Assembly: GCA_037043455.1 (NCBI GenBank)
Contig: JAWPHD010011281.1
Location: forward strand, 21,360-85,359
Direction of reading: 5' to 3'
Origin: Cyrtodaria siliqua
Lineage: Eukaryota > Mollusca > Bivalvia > Adapedonta > Hiatellidae
Length of the DNA stretch: 64,000 bases
Position 1 is the first letter of the stretch, and each line of letters begins with the position of its first letter. Below are positions 24,434-36,439 of the stretch, piece after piece. Made by a program: the position numbers and the translations under genes. The notes beneath the pieces were generated by a model. That model ran no database searches and was not told where the DNA came from. It worked only from the letters and a program-made list of their open reading frames with translations.

Positions 24434-25113
24434 TTTGTATTTAACTGTGAACAAATAGATTTATAGACTGAGTACTTTTAATAAGTGGATGCGACATAGA
24501 CTAGTATAATTATTTGCTTTTACACACACAAATTTAATTAAAAGTCATTTTGTATATAAAAACTATTATTAAGTTCGTTAAAACAATAATTGAAGAGGCA
24601 AAATCAAACTTCGTTATGAATTATATTAAAAATCGAATCTGCTTTCCAAGGTAGCCTAAAATCTACTTTCCAAGGTAGCCTTACTCAAATTCGCTTTCCA
24701 TAGTAGCTTCATCGTGAATGCCTGTTTATTTGTTTTATTCAATCAAAATTTCTAAAACCTGGTGCTTACAATTGGATTATATTACTAACGGCATTTCATT
24801 ATATCGTTAATTTATCTTTACAGATACGCAAACCTTGAAATTTACAGAGAAATTGATTTTGCTTTCCAAAGTAGCCAACCGATTCTCGAGCTTTTCAGTC
24901 AGTTTTCCATCGATCCAGCCCAAACCCCGTATTTAAGGGACTATGAACGAGGACACGATTAAAGCTTACTATTTTCTCGTTCGAATTGGCCAGGTCTTGT
25001 TACAATTGCGTGCCAAATAAAATACTTACAGCTCTTTAAAAAACCGAATCGGACGTGTTTATCGTCTTGTCGCGGTAGCATCTATGACGTCAAAATCACG
25101 TATCAACACACTG
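24434..25113 (-). repeat. Right terminal inverted repeat of the 5.6-kb element
   Basis: Inverse copy of 19492-20166. The subterminal motif recurs as CTTTCCAWRGTAGC at 24641, 24666, 24693 and 24861. Differences from the left copy are scattered substitutions and a few short indels, for example two extra bases near the tgacgtca end. Low divergence suggests fairly recent activity or gene conversion. Confidence 0.88.
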
Positions 25114-25118
25114 TGATA

Positions 25119-26525
25119 GGTAATATGCTCACGGTCAATGAAAATGCACCACAAAACATATTCTTTTTGAAGTTAGAATACGAGGCATTTTGGACAAAAT
25201 ATGATATAATCTATATAACGAGTTGACATTTAACATTTTTTAAATGCATGTCTGGATTTAGTGCAGTCCACATTGTTGTTATGAAATGCATGACTTGTGC
25301 ATTTTCGGGTTTCTTCAGTTACAACGCACAAATAAATCATTTTCTCAGAAACATTTATTGCATAATACTGTCAGAAGTCAAACAATAAAACGACAGTAAA
25401 ATCAATTCGAATTTATTCTGTGACAGGTTAATGCAGGTTGAAATTTAAAGGAACAGTTTTCTTTTTACGATTATCCAATAACTGCTCAACTGCTTGTCAT
25501 AAAAGCCTACCAATAAACATGTAAGACAAGTTAGGTACCATATCAAGATTAATTACTTAAAAACTAAAAACCACTGGTTCAGCAGTTTTAATATTCCAAC
25601 GGGTTTGCGAATAATTCAACAGCACAATTATACATATGGAGTTAATGGTGCATTTTCACTGACTGTCGGTATATAATTTTCACCACCTCTCATGCCCACT
25701 AGCACTGGTTTAAGCGGTATTCTACTGTAAAGCCACAAAGACTGGGCAAGATTGGGCTTGACCATCCCAAAGGATCAGTAAGTAAATCAATAATATGACT
25801 TGTAGTCGGACGACTTTTTACGGCCGCCACGCAGCACTAAACAAACGCTAGAGTGACTGTCAATAAATACTAAAAAAACAAACGCTAGAGTGAATGTCAA
25901 TAAATACTAAAAGGGAGATTCCTTGGAAGCAACAAACACAAACAAGAGAGAAAATTAACAATGTATGTACATTTGTCAAGAATGTCATCAATATTGATCT
26001 CAACCCCCTGGTTCTCTTTTTTTGTTAACAATGCATGATTTGCTGGGCCATAGGCTTTGTTGATTCACACGGTTAATACACGGTTAATACACGGTGCCCA
26101 CATAAGTTTATTAATGAAACTTAACAAAAATGTCTTTATTTTGACACGTATGCCTTAATTGTACTTATCACTACATACATATGTTTCTATATCAGTATGC
26201 GTTGTATAATTTACATAAAAAAAGAAACACAACTTTTTAGGGTCAGTATATATATATGAAGTGTTATTTGTCCAAATAATCTTTTGTTACTTTACCAGTG
26301 ATCGAAAATCGTCACCTAAGTATACCTTCACCATATTTCCAATTGAAAATTATTCTTAAGTTAAGCATGAAAACAAAATTGAATAGACACACGTAATGCA
26401 CGGGTCGTGGCATATGTTCTCAGGAACACGCGCCACTATCTGTCTTAATTTTGTCGGACGACCTCATTTTTCAAGAATCCAGCATTTTTGTCAAATTTAG
26501 TAAGGTATAAGCCACGTTAATGTAT
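25119..26525. other. Non-coding stretch with one short tandem duplication
   Basis: AT-rich DNA without supportable genes. At about 25841-25915 a 37-bp unit (acaaacgctagagtga...) is present twice in tandem. Nothing else is recognised up to the SINE at 26526. Confidence 0.5.
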
Positions 26526-26847
26526 GAATTGAATTGAATGTTGTTTAACGGCTCATCAACACAGTACAGGTTATTTAGAGCCGCCCCAGAGAGAGGGGAA
26601 GGATACATAGGAATCCGGGAACCTGCCCTACTCTTATAATCGAATAGATTCCTATGGTACTTTAACGTGCTCGGTTGATAGACCGATACACGGGACCGCC
26701 CGGTTTACGTCCCCATCCGACGGACGAGGCTAAGGAAAAGTGTCTTGCCCAAGAACACACCGACGGAACTCAGTGGCACCACGGAGGATTGAACCCGGGG
26801 CCTCCGGTTACAAATCCGCCGCGGTACCGACTGCGCCACGCCAGCCC
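26526..26847 (-). mobile_element. tRNA-Thr-like SINE, copy 1
   Basis: Read on the minus strand from 26847, the head resembles a tRNA: A-box TGGCGCAGTCGG, anticodon-loop-like TTTGTAA (TGT, Thr) and B-box GGGTTCAATCC. A body with gtgtgttcttgggcaagac follows. It ends in a tail of repeated ATTCA (26526-26540 on plus). It is about 90 percent similar to 27424-27730. A clear target duplication was not found. Confidence 0.82.
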
Positions 26848-27423
26848 TCTATGTAAAGAGGAGCGTGAAGATGCCGTCATATAGCTGTTGAACGGAATTT
26901 TGCAGCGTGTCTGTGCACATTGACATACATAAATGCATTGTAACAAGACTATTTCAACATCTGAGAGAGACTGTATTTACCAACAACCATCCAAAACAAG
27001 GACGTTCAGGTGTTATTTCACGTCAAGATGACACTTATTTTTCGTCTCAAGCAACTATGTCAGTGCTTCCGCACACCAGCAAAAAACACTGTGAAACTTT
27101 CGTAAAACCGGAAACAAATAGGTCCTCCTAACAACCGACGACGTGCCAAGACCATTTCTAACTGAATAGGTTGTTAGTATTTGATTCCCGCTTTACCCGA
27201 CTTAACGCTTGGTTTCGCTTATGAACTTTTATCTGACGCTCAGGTTCACACAAAACTAGAGGAACATTAATAGGAGACCTAAATACTGTGTACTGAAATA
27301 AAATTAGAGTTTTTAGTTAAATGTTGATGTGCAATCAAGATATTTGATGCACGCCAAGATATTTGGTTATTAATACAGAGTTGAGTTTCATTTTTGTTTT
27401 AGTATAAAAGTCAAATGCCAATA

Positions 27424-27730
27424 ATTGAATGTTGCTCATCAACACAGTATAGGTTAGTTAGAGCTGCCCCAGAGAGAGGGGAAAGATACATAGGAATCCG
27501 GGAACCTGCCCTACTCTTATTATCAAATAGATTCCTATGGTTCTTTAACGTGCTCGGGATAGACCGATACACGGGACTACCCGGTTTACGTCCTCATCCG
27601 ACGGACGAGGCTAAGGGAAAGTGTCTTGCCCAAGAACACACCGACAAAACTCAGTGGCATCAAGGAGGATTGAACCCGGGGCCTCCGGTTACAAATCCGC
27701 CGCGCTACCAACTGCGCCTCGCTAGCCCGC
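27424..27730 (-). mobile_element. tRNA-Thr-like SINE, copy 2, with 12-bp TSD
   Basis: Second copy of the 26526 SINE in the same orientation. It is flanked by a perfect duplication CAAATGCCAATA (27412-27423 and 27731-27742). The tRNA-like head is at 27660-27730 on the minus strand. The tail has lost part of the ATTCA repeat compared with copy 1. The two SINEs lie under 1 kb apart but have different flanks, so they are independent insertions. Confidence 0.88.
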
Positions 27731-27742
27731 CAAATGCCAATA

Positions 27743-29389
27743 CATCGAAGGCATTACACGCTCTGTTAAATTCAATGGAACAACGCACCGTATTATAAAC
27801 GTAATTTTTTGAGAAATCATTTAATAACAACCACATACACATTGTATACAAACAACTGTTACCTAAATCAAGGACTGTTGATAGAAGGTGATGGTACCAC
27901 AACAGTCAAAAATAGAGGTTAAAAAATATTATTTCAGAAATGTAAAACTTTCAATACAATTAAACATAGTCTTAAATTACTCAAAATATTACACTAATTA
28001 TTATAATGATGAATTTAAAAGTAAACCGTTCCAACACGAATTGTTATTACCAGCCCAAATCAACACAATTCACACGCCTGAAATGTCTAAATTAAGTGCT
28101 CAATCTCAAATTAATAAAGCTCTCTACAATTAAATGACATTTGCTTGAATAATTAATTCATTATTTACTCATATAAATGGTCGCTGAATTAGAAAACCAC
28201 TATCGAACACAATCATGACACAGTGTTATTGCTTTTTTCACAGTTTTCAAAATGTCAAGTTTGTGTTTACCGAAATCAGGAACTGTAGATAGGTGATAGG
28301 CTACTATTAAAAAAAAATCTGTATAGTGTCAGAAAATGCTCGCAACACAAACACTTAATTGGCAAAGCAAATATACGTGAGCATCGCTAAGAATTGATAT
28401 AATTGTGATAGTTATATTTTTGGGGGGAAATCATGACCGTTGAATTTTTCAACAAAAATGGTGGCTAAAGTCTGGTGCACATTTCACGACGACCATGAAT
28501 TTACGAGATTTCGTCTCCATTCATAATCCTGTGTATTAATACAGTCCTGCCTAAATTGATATAGTACAAAAGTAAAGAAAATGATAAAGTTTGCAGTAAG
28601 AAATTGATATTTCTGATTACCGTAGTCGATTGTTTTATTAATGGATTAAAGTGAAAACAAGTTCTGCGGTAAGACGTTGTTGTTTTTAATTACGATTATG
28701 ATAGTTTATTGTATTATACACTGAACACTAGAACAATGCTAACAGTGCATACAATTTCCACTTACAGAAATTGACCGAAATTTAACCCCAAATTTATAAG
28801 TCCATGATATTATTTGGGCCTCTAAAAAAAAGTAGCGCTTGGGACACTAATTATTGTAATTTATTTATCCTGTCCCAATAAAAACGGTAAATACGGTATA
28901 TATAACATGCACGTACAAACAGTTATTTAAATATAATTTTAACAGATCTATCACATCAGGATATTTGTTAAAAATCACGCATCACAAAATAAAATTGTTC
29001 TTCGTAAATTACTTCTCCTTCCATTCAGCACAGACCTAATAACAATTAATATGTCTGTGCATTCAGAGATGTAATAAAATACTTAGTCTGTTCCATTGCA
29101 CTACCAAAATTAAGCATAAATATTTTCTTGGTGCCAACAGTAACATGATTGAAACACTTCTCTCAGATGAAATAGACCGGTTTTATGGTACGATATTTAG
29201 GTGCATACATTGGGTGTGGTTAAAATATGTAACAGTGTAAACATAAATTAATTATATAATATGAATGCTTCAGCGCCAGTTCCTGGCACAGATTTGATTT
29301 TGTTTGATTTTGCATATATATATATAACTGCCAACATGTATATTCGTTCTTGTTTTGTTTGTGTAATGATTTTGTAATTCATAACTTTC
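27743..29389. other. Non-coding stretch
   Basis: AT-rich sequence. Segments around 27855-27910 and 28260-28310 share a diverged motif (aatcaaggactgttgatag versus aatcaggaactgtagatag), so an old local duplication is likely. A short TA microsatellite is near 29310. No gene is supported. Confidence 0.45.
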
Positions 29390-29520
29390 ACATGACATCA
29401 TCAAAACAATTTGACCAATCAGTGATCAATAAAATAAAAGACCTCCACATTCTGGTACGGGGTAAACTCGTTGTTTATCGTTGGTGCTCAACTGACTTTA
29501 GCCCTTTATAAAACGAGTTT
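29390..29520 (+). repeat. Degenerate direct copy of the fold-back arm
   Basis: It resembles 29735-29850 in the same orientation: cataactttcacatga, then a catcatcaaaa-type tract, accaatcagtgatcaa, cattctggta, and finally taaactc. It is probably an older tandem copy of the same repeat. Confidence 0.55.
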
Positions 29521-29744
29521 ATAGTGATAAATATATTAAAGCTTTGTTTTTTGTGTGCATCTGTGTGTCTTCTTTTGGTGTTGTCCGATTTTAAAACACC
29601 AATACGGATACATTTAGTTTAAATCATGGTCTAATATTTTCATTTTTCATATAGAGATTGATGATAAAGTCCGAGTAAACCATTTTATTTTCACCTACCG
29701 AATATCTCGACCTACCGGAAGTTGACTGAATGTGAAAGTTATGA

Positions 29745-30060
29745 ATTCATAATTTTGATAGAGCATCATCAAAAAAACTGACCAATCAGTGACCAGAATT
29801 AAGACATACATAATACATTCTGGTAGGTGATAAACTCCGTCTTTAACCTTGATGTTCAACAAAGTTTACTGTTAAAATTAAGGTATTTACATTGTGATTC
29901 TTCTAAAACCCTGCATATTTCATGCAAATTGATTCAATATATGTACTTTTCAAAATCAAAATCTGGAAAATTATCATCTTTTTACTCTGCCAAAGATTTT
30001 TATTTTACTATATAACCTAAGGATAAAACCCGAGTAACACAAATTTTATCACCTACTGAA
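29745..30060 (+). repeat. Left arm of a fold-back repeat (partner 32247-32570)
   Basis: The whole 316-bp segment is an inverted copy of 32247-32570, with scattered substitutions and small indels. The loop between the arms is about 2.2 kb and contains other inverted segments. This resembles a fold-back element or two oppositely oriented copies of a dispersed repeat. Confidence 0.8.
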
Positions 30061-30556
30061 GGTATGAAAGCACCAATTATTTTCCCCATAGACACCAATG
30101 TTAAAGTGTCACATATTAATGATTTGCTGCAAATTCAACTCAAGTATGGATAATGCAGCAGTGTAATGTTCATATGGAATACTATTTTTCCACTTGAAAA
30201 ATCACCAGAGAACGTGGGGTCACAAGACATGTAAGAAAGTTCTTGTTTGTTTACTAAACAGGTCAAGGGTACAGCTGTTTTTATTGATCGACTGTTTTCA
30301 TTGCTCACAAAGTGTAAGCATAGAGTAGAAATTTCGAAAATGTTCATTAGTGATCCAGTAAAACCTATTACTACGCTTCTTATACATATAACCACAAAAT
30401 CGAATAGAAATGGGCAGTTTTCCCTTACTTATAATGCCCATTTCCATCGAAAAAGGAGGGATTACTTTTTATTATAGGAACTACATTCGAATACACCTCG
30501 GAGGTTTACATGCTACACCTCGGAGGTTTACATGTAATTGGTGGTGGTAAACCTGA
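30061..30556 (+). repeat. Repeat copy carrying the empty Polinton target site (partner 51309-51764 + 63072-63088)
   Basis: This ~500-bp segment recurs in inverted orientation at 51309-51764, where the Polinton interrupts it, and its start continues at 63072-63088. The single TATTTT at 30078-30083 corresponds to the AAAATA that is duplicated around the Polinton. Both copies keep matching open frames of about 76-95 codons on both strands. I do not recognise these frames and they may be chance. Confidence 0.85.
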
Positions 30557-31540
30557 AAATAAAATAAAATCTCAACATCTCTGCAATGGAAAATTATGAA
30601 TTGGTTATCTGTTATTGTTGTTTGTATACTATGTGAATCTCCTATATGGAGGAAATAAAGAATATTATTATTATTATTATCGTCTTTTTACTCTGTCAAA
30701 GATTTTTATTTTACTATAGAAACTAAGGATAAAACCGAGTAGATCTAACACAAATTGTATCACCTCCGGAAAATAATATAAAATCTCAACATCTCTGCAA
30801 TAAAAAAGTATGATATTGAACTTACCTGTGGGAGATTGTTTTTGTGAATATTGTGATTCCTATGTACCTCCATTGTGAAGGGATTATTAATCAGAATTCT
30901 GTGTCAAGTCTACAGTCATTTATTTCGACGTGTGTGGTGCTTTTGTTGTAGATCTACGCAATTATAGAGCACGGTGCATGTCAAATTTCGTCGTCTCGTC
31001 GTTCGTAGATGATGCAGTATGTCAATGCATGATACCCATGACTTCTGTGCATGCACGATATGATGGACTGTAGGACTCACACCACTATTATCTCCCTTGA
31101 CCCTTGAATACTCACTGCCCTACAGATGAAGGAGGTAGATATAAAAAAACAAGTTCGCTTTTCTACATTTTACAGGATTCATTGATTTATCTTTACCAGG
31201 TTCTAAATCTACAGCATTTTAGGAAGAGATCCCAGAAAAATGCATGTTGATATAAGATTTCTAGCTAATTCTGCCTCATTTTACACATCATGGGTCTAAT
31301 CTCCACGGGGTTGTATTTTTGTCTAAATGTTGATAGGTGTCACGCAAACATGAAATTAAAACAAGTTCAATCTGGTAAATATTCGTTAAAAGTTAATAGC
31401 ATGCAGATATTGGATCAATGAAGAATTTAAGCATAAATACATGTTGCAAAATCTTTTTTATCTCTATGCCACGAACAAAAACATTACAATGGGACCCTAT
31501 GGAAAATTAATTGTGGTGTGAGACGTGTAGATTAGTCCGT
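30557..31540. repeat. Mixed repeat fragments
   Basis: Contains repeated copies of a segment ending ctcaacatctctgcaat (about 30553-30590 and 30768-30805, and inverted at 32215-32250), an ATT microsatellite near 30665, and a partial copy (30680-30760) of the 29970-30050 sequence. Beyond 30820 nothing is recognised. Confidence 0.55.
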
Positions 31541-32246
31541 TCGGATTGAAAGGGTCGGTCTAACTCGCTGACACGAATCACGGACAAACCTACACCATAG
31601 ATAACAAGAAATCCGTGGATTCACATTTCTTGCATACCGGACAAGGACCGTCAATTTACCGGGGCTAGATTATAAGAATCTATTATGGGTATCCGGTGAA
31701 GATAGGAAATTCATATTTATACCGAGGGTTGGAATTCCCTATCTGAACCGAATACCCATGATAGTCTATTAGATTATTTGTATCCAATGTAACCAGTTGT
31801 GCCTGGGTACAAACAATGGACTGTGTGAAAAAGTTTGTAGTTTTGGGCCATATATGACCGGATGTTGGCGCGCGTGAATTTTATCTCGACTCTAGGGTGA
31901 GATGGAAATATCTGGTGAGATGGAAATATCTAGCCCCGGTAAAATGACGGATATGCTTGTCCGGTATGCAAGAATATAAGAATCTTTCATGGGTATCCGG
32001 TGAAGATAGGGAATTCCAACCCGAGGTATAAGTGTTTTTATCGGAACCGAGGCTCTGCCGAGGTTCCGATTAAAACACTTAAATACCGAGGGTTGAAATT
32101 CCGTATCTGAACCGAATACCCATGGTAGATTCTTTTTCTTGCATATCAGAGACATGTTGTGCGTTGACGCCGCCAGCTACTAACGTTTTGCTTGTTTTCC
32201 TTATTCATAATTTTGCATTGCAGTGATGTTGAGATTTTATTTTATT
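31541..32246. repeat. Palindrome-rich repeat cluster, part 1
   Basis: Short modules recur here in both orientations: the gcataccggacaagg/ccttgtccggtatgc module, the ctagccccggtaaa module, gggtatccggtgaagatag, and ccgaataccca. The strongest hairpin is at 32025-32096, where the arms aagtgtttttatcggaacc and ggttccgattaaaacactt flank a short loop. A minus-strand frame at 31892-32155 is merely open through this repeat. Confidence 0.7.
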
Positions 32247-32570
32247 TTCAGTAGGTGATAAAGCTTGTGTTACTCGGTTTTTATCCTTAGGTTCTATATT
32301 AAAAAAAAAATCTTTGGCAGAGTAAAAAGACGATAATTTTGAAGATTTTGATTTTAAAAGAAACATATTGAATCAATTTGCATGAATGTGCTTGAAATAT
32401 GCAGGGTTTTAAAAGAACCACACTGTAGATACCTTAATTTTAACAGTAAATTTGGTTGAACATCAAGGATAAAGACCGAGTTTATCACCTACCAGAATGT
32501 ATTGGTTAGTTCTTACTTCTGGTCACTGATTGGTCAGTTTTTTTGATGATGCTCTATCAAAATTATGAAT
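32247..32570 (-). repeat. Right arm of the fold-back repeat
   Basis: Inverted partner of 29745-30060. Similarity runs from ttcagtaggtgat to the terminal aaaattatgaat, followed at once by the palindrome cluster accggatgttggcgcgcg. Confidence 0.8.
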
Positions 32571-32860
32571 ACCGGATGTTGGCGCGCGTGAATTTTATCT
32601 CGACCCTAGGGTGAGATGTATATATCTAGCCCCGGTAAACTGACCGATATCCTTGTCCGGTATGCAAGAAATTTCCATCTCACCCTAGGATCGAGATAAA
32701 ATTCACGCGCTCCAACATCCGGTATGCAAGAACATATGCAAAACTTTAGTAGCTGGCGGCGTCAACGCACAACATGTCTCTGATATGCAAGAAAAAGAAT
32801 CTACCATGGGTATTCGGTTCAGATATGGAATTCCAACCCTCGGTATAAGTGTGTGGTGAA
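32571..32860. repeat. Palindrome-rich repeat cluster, part 2
   Basis: Inverted and direct copies of 31850-32180, including the tracts gtgaattttatctcga and tcgagataaaattcacgcg facing each other at 32588 and 32690. The cggcgtcaacgcacaacatg tract mirrors 32150-32180. Confidence 0.7.
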
Positions 32861-34399
32861 CCGAGTGGTCAACACATAGAATATAATATATAATAAATAC
32901 AGAGATAATAATAATATGTCTTACATGTTTAGAGTCGGTCGTTGAAGTGTCGTGTCAGTACGTCCGTGTAATCGATGTCCCGGAACACCCGTTTAGTCCG
33001 TGGAGTCCGAGGATCTAAAACTGAAACGGCGATGTTGTGAGGCTAACAGCCCGCCGTATGTAGATTCACCACACTCCACCCACTTATGAATGAAGGAGGA
33101 AGGCGTAGGCTCCTTTTGATATGGGATTGTAGACGGATGATGCAGACATCGTTAACAGACATACATGTACACAGCAAGGAATGAAGTTGTATATCTATAT
33201 AGTTGTTAATTAGTTTGTAAGAATACCAGTGATTATTGTTACGCAATTAGTAAACTGTGTTTTTTTTAACTGTTGAATATCATGCAGTGTTCGCCTAAGT
33301 TTAGACGATGTAGTTGGAGTAATAAGGGTTCTTATACGCGAAATATGGAATGACGAGTCGAGTGCTTAATGGGACATGTAAAGGATGGTCAGATGCAGAG
33401 TTACTGAACTATTAGTCGAGAAGAAAGGTTATTGGCCACATATTTACGTCGTTAATTGTAGTTAGGTTTGTCAAATTAGCGTAACTACTCCGACAGAAGA
33501 AGCCCGACAGAAGAAGCTTCACCATATATCGATACGACATAATGTGAAATATATTGAAGACTTATGATGGTGACAACTTGGTAAAGCATTTTAACGTCGA
33601 GATTTACAAAAGGAAATCAGGAGCATTTTTTAATTTGTCCCACATTCTTCCATGAATGAAATAATTTCATGAAAATGGGTTGGGGTGGGGGTATATTAAC
33701 ATTCTAAGCAAATATGGTAAAGATCAGATAAAAAAATGAAGTAACTACAGATTTAACAAAGGAAAATATAATATAGCATTTTTCAACAAATCAATGGCCA
33801 TAACCTGTCGTTACTAACTAGATCTAGCTGGTTTTCGAACTTGTCCAAAATTTCATTGATATACCATGCTTTGCACAACTAGACATCTTCTTTCTTCTTG
33901 TACAATAATGGCAAAGAATCAATTAAGATTATATGGCCATGCGTGGGGGGTTAAAAAAAGTGAACGATTGTCAAGTCAGTCCACCCAGGAGAACAAGACA
34001 ATGTGATAAAAACTAGTGCCAATAAAATATGCCTATAAAAATGCCGATAGTAATGTCAGGACACGTCCTTATGTCCATTTTTGGACAAATCCTTGCCATG
34101 ACCCTTTAAATCGCTGAAAAAAATGCGATTTAATCCCCTAAAGCTCGAAAGTTAATCCGTTACCTAGGCGACTTAATATTTAAAGAAAAAACAACAACTT
34201 TAATCGGTACATATACATTATTATATGACCTGAACAATAGGATAACGTTTTGATAAACGGTTTTATATTGTAATTTTCCTTTTATTTGGCGGGTTAGTTT
34301 CTTTAAATACATGGAGATTAAACTAGTCATTACTACTTTCGGTATTCTCCGTGCGAATGATCCGTACTAACTGGCACCGACGTACCACGCACCTGTCTT
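32861..34399. other. Non-coding stretch, nothing recognised
   Basis: No supportable open frames, RNA genes or clear repeats. Open frames are under 70 codons and show no conserved motifs. Confidence 0.45.
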
Positions 34400-35580
34400 T
34401 CCTAGTTCTAGAGCTGGTCTGTAGACCCCACTCCCACCACAAGGGGAATTTTGTAGCGTATGATTTTTCATATATACATTAAGCTTCAAAATGAGACATG
34501 TGTGCCATCTGAGCGTTGGGGCTTTAGTGAGTTTTGGCGGAAAACGTTGCGTTTTCAGACGAAAATCGCCGAAATCTGGAATTACTTTTTCGAAAAATAT
34601 TGGAATACATTAGAACCAATTTGAATTGATGGAATCTTTCTCGGAACGCATCTCTACATGTCCCACTATATAATTTATGGATCCGATACTTAAATATTGA
34701 GATTTTGGGTGAAAATGTTAAAAAAAATAATAAAAGCGCTGGTTTCTGTAATATATTGGGGTTATTTAACTAAAAATTAGAAATATATCTAATACAATAG
34801 AAAAAAGAAATATTGTAACCTTTTTGGGCAGGGTAAGGTCCAGTGATTAAATAGAAAAAAGTTTCAAACCGCATGATGTTTGGAAATGCCTCAATTTTGG
34901 GGCGAAAAATGTGTATTTTTGTCAAAAATCGCCGGAATCTGGAATTATTTTATAAAATTAGTTTGAACATAAACTTATCCAATTGAAGCAATAAGAATGT
35001 TGCACAGCATACATATTCAAGTTTTTCCTGGCATTTTATATAAAATATGTGCTCAAATAATGGCATTTTAGAGCAAAATGTTGGAAAAATGACAAAAATC
35101 ACTGATTTCTGTAATCCATTGGGGGTATTGGGTTAAAATTTAGAAAACAATATTTAATACAATAGAATAAAGACATATTGTAACATTTTGAATAGACAAA
35201 GGTCCAATAATTAAGTAGAAAAAAGTCCTGAACCATATGATGCTTAAAACATTGCCTTAATTTTCTGGCGAAAAATGTGTATTTCCGTCAAAAATTGACG
35301 GAATCTGGAATTATCTTTTGAAAATAGTTTGAACATAAACTTATCAAATTGAAGCAATAAAATGTTGCACACTATACATATCTAAGTCATTTATTGTATC
35401 AGATATAATATATATGCTGAAGTATTTATATTTGAGGGCAAAATGTTGAAAAAAAATGACTAAAATCGCCGATTTCTGTAATGCATTGAACGGAACGGAA
35501 AAATCAAAAGTGGATAGAAATAGCGGATTTTTTTTATAACATTTCTGCAGTCCAATGTGCAATAATATACCAGAAAACCC
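34400..35580 (+). repeat. Dispersed ~0.35-0.45-kb repeat, three tandem diverged units
   Basis: Three successive units share the modules gaaaaatgtgtatttttgtc, aaaatcgccggaatctggaattat, gtttgaacataaacttatc and ctgtaatrcattggg, with starts near 34440, 34880 and 35240. Inverted copies lie at 43790-44415 and 50755-51300. A short direct copy of the start (ctgtagaccccactcc...ttttgtag) is at 42123-42260. Conserved blocks and AT-richness suggest a non-coding transposon family that I cannot name. Confidence 0.75.
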
Positions 35581-36439
35581 ATACGAAGGTGGTAAATGCT
35601 GCTTTATTTTGTTGGAGGAAAATGAGTTTTTAATAAAACATAAACGAAATCTGCATTTTTTTCTCCAAAAAGTAATTTAAACATACATGTTACGACGACA
35701 TATCGCCAGATGAGAGAAAAACGTGCCGTCTTTCTTCTATGGAACATTCCTACTCTCACCTGGCGATATTGCCATTGACCAATCATATGTTTCCAAGGAG
35801 TGCATGGCACGCTGACATTTTATTTGCTTTTATAAGCAAACAAGCCTGCTCTAGCTGATACCTTATGGGAATTTGTTAAACAATGACATGACATAACCTC
35901 CCGAACACATACAAGTAGTAGATAGAGTCTGGTCTGTGTGTGTGTGTAGTTCTAAGGTTTATAGTCCGTCCGCCAACGAACACGTCAAGGTAAACCTGAC
36001 GCGATGGGCACAATAGAGTCTGGACTTTAACAGACTCTATCTTTTTTGTAGCATGGTGTACATAGTAACACTGTGACGTCATAGTGACCGTACTCTAAAT
36101 TCCAATATCCGGTAGATGTAGTACGGCTTAGCCACGCCCCTTTAGTTACCCTAAATTAAACGATGTACAGTAGGAACGCCAGCCCTATGGCGTAGGAATA
36201 TTTATCAAACAAGGTCACGTGATAAAATCGATAACAAAATGACATTATTGGTAAAATTGTCACTGGTCAGATTTATACACCTCTTATCTATAAACTGTGA
36301 TTATGACAAACACAATCACAGATCGTTGTTAAAGTAATAATTTTCACAAACTACATTGGTCGAACATAATTGGTGTACACTTCGTGTAATTCCCATTAAT
36401 AGTTTAAGGTATTTTTCAAAGGGATGAATTTAGGTTGTT
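35581..36439. other. Non-coding stretch with small hairpins
   Basis: An imperfect hairpin is formed by atatcgccagatgagag (about 35698) and ctctcacctggcgatat (about 35753). A smaller one is atagagtct...agactctat near 36013-36040. No gene is seen. Confidence 0.45.

Larger units (their letters stand above)
19492..25113. mobile_element. 5.6-kb DNA element with ~675-bp terminal inverted repeats and cargo genes
   Basis: The two ends (19492-20166 and 24434-25113) are long inverted copies of each other with few differences. The termini read CAGTGTG...CACACTG and are flanked by a perfect 5-bp direct repeat TGATA (19487-19491, 25114-25118). Because the adjacent base also pairs, this could equally be a 3-bp duplication GAT with ACAGTGTG ends. 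The 4.27-kb interior holds a two-exon C2H2 zinc-finger gene on plus, a two-exon small gene on minus, a dispersed bivalve-type repeat and a nested MITE. I find no DDE transposase, so it looks non-autonomous or of an unrecognised superfamily. Transib-, Academ- and other CAC-ended families are possibilities, but none is proven. Confidence 0.8.

Noticed and set aside
26675..26884. Plus-strand ORF in the SINE (and 27415-27798)
   Set aside because: Runs through a non-coding SINE in the antisense direction; similarity between the two comes from the SINE.
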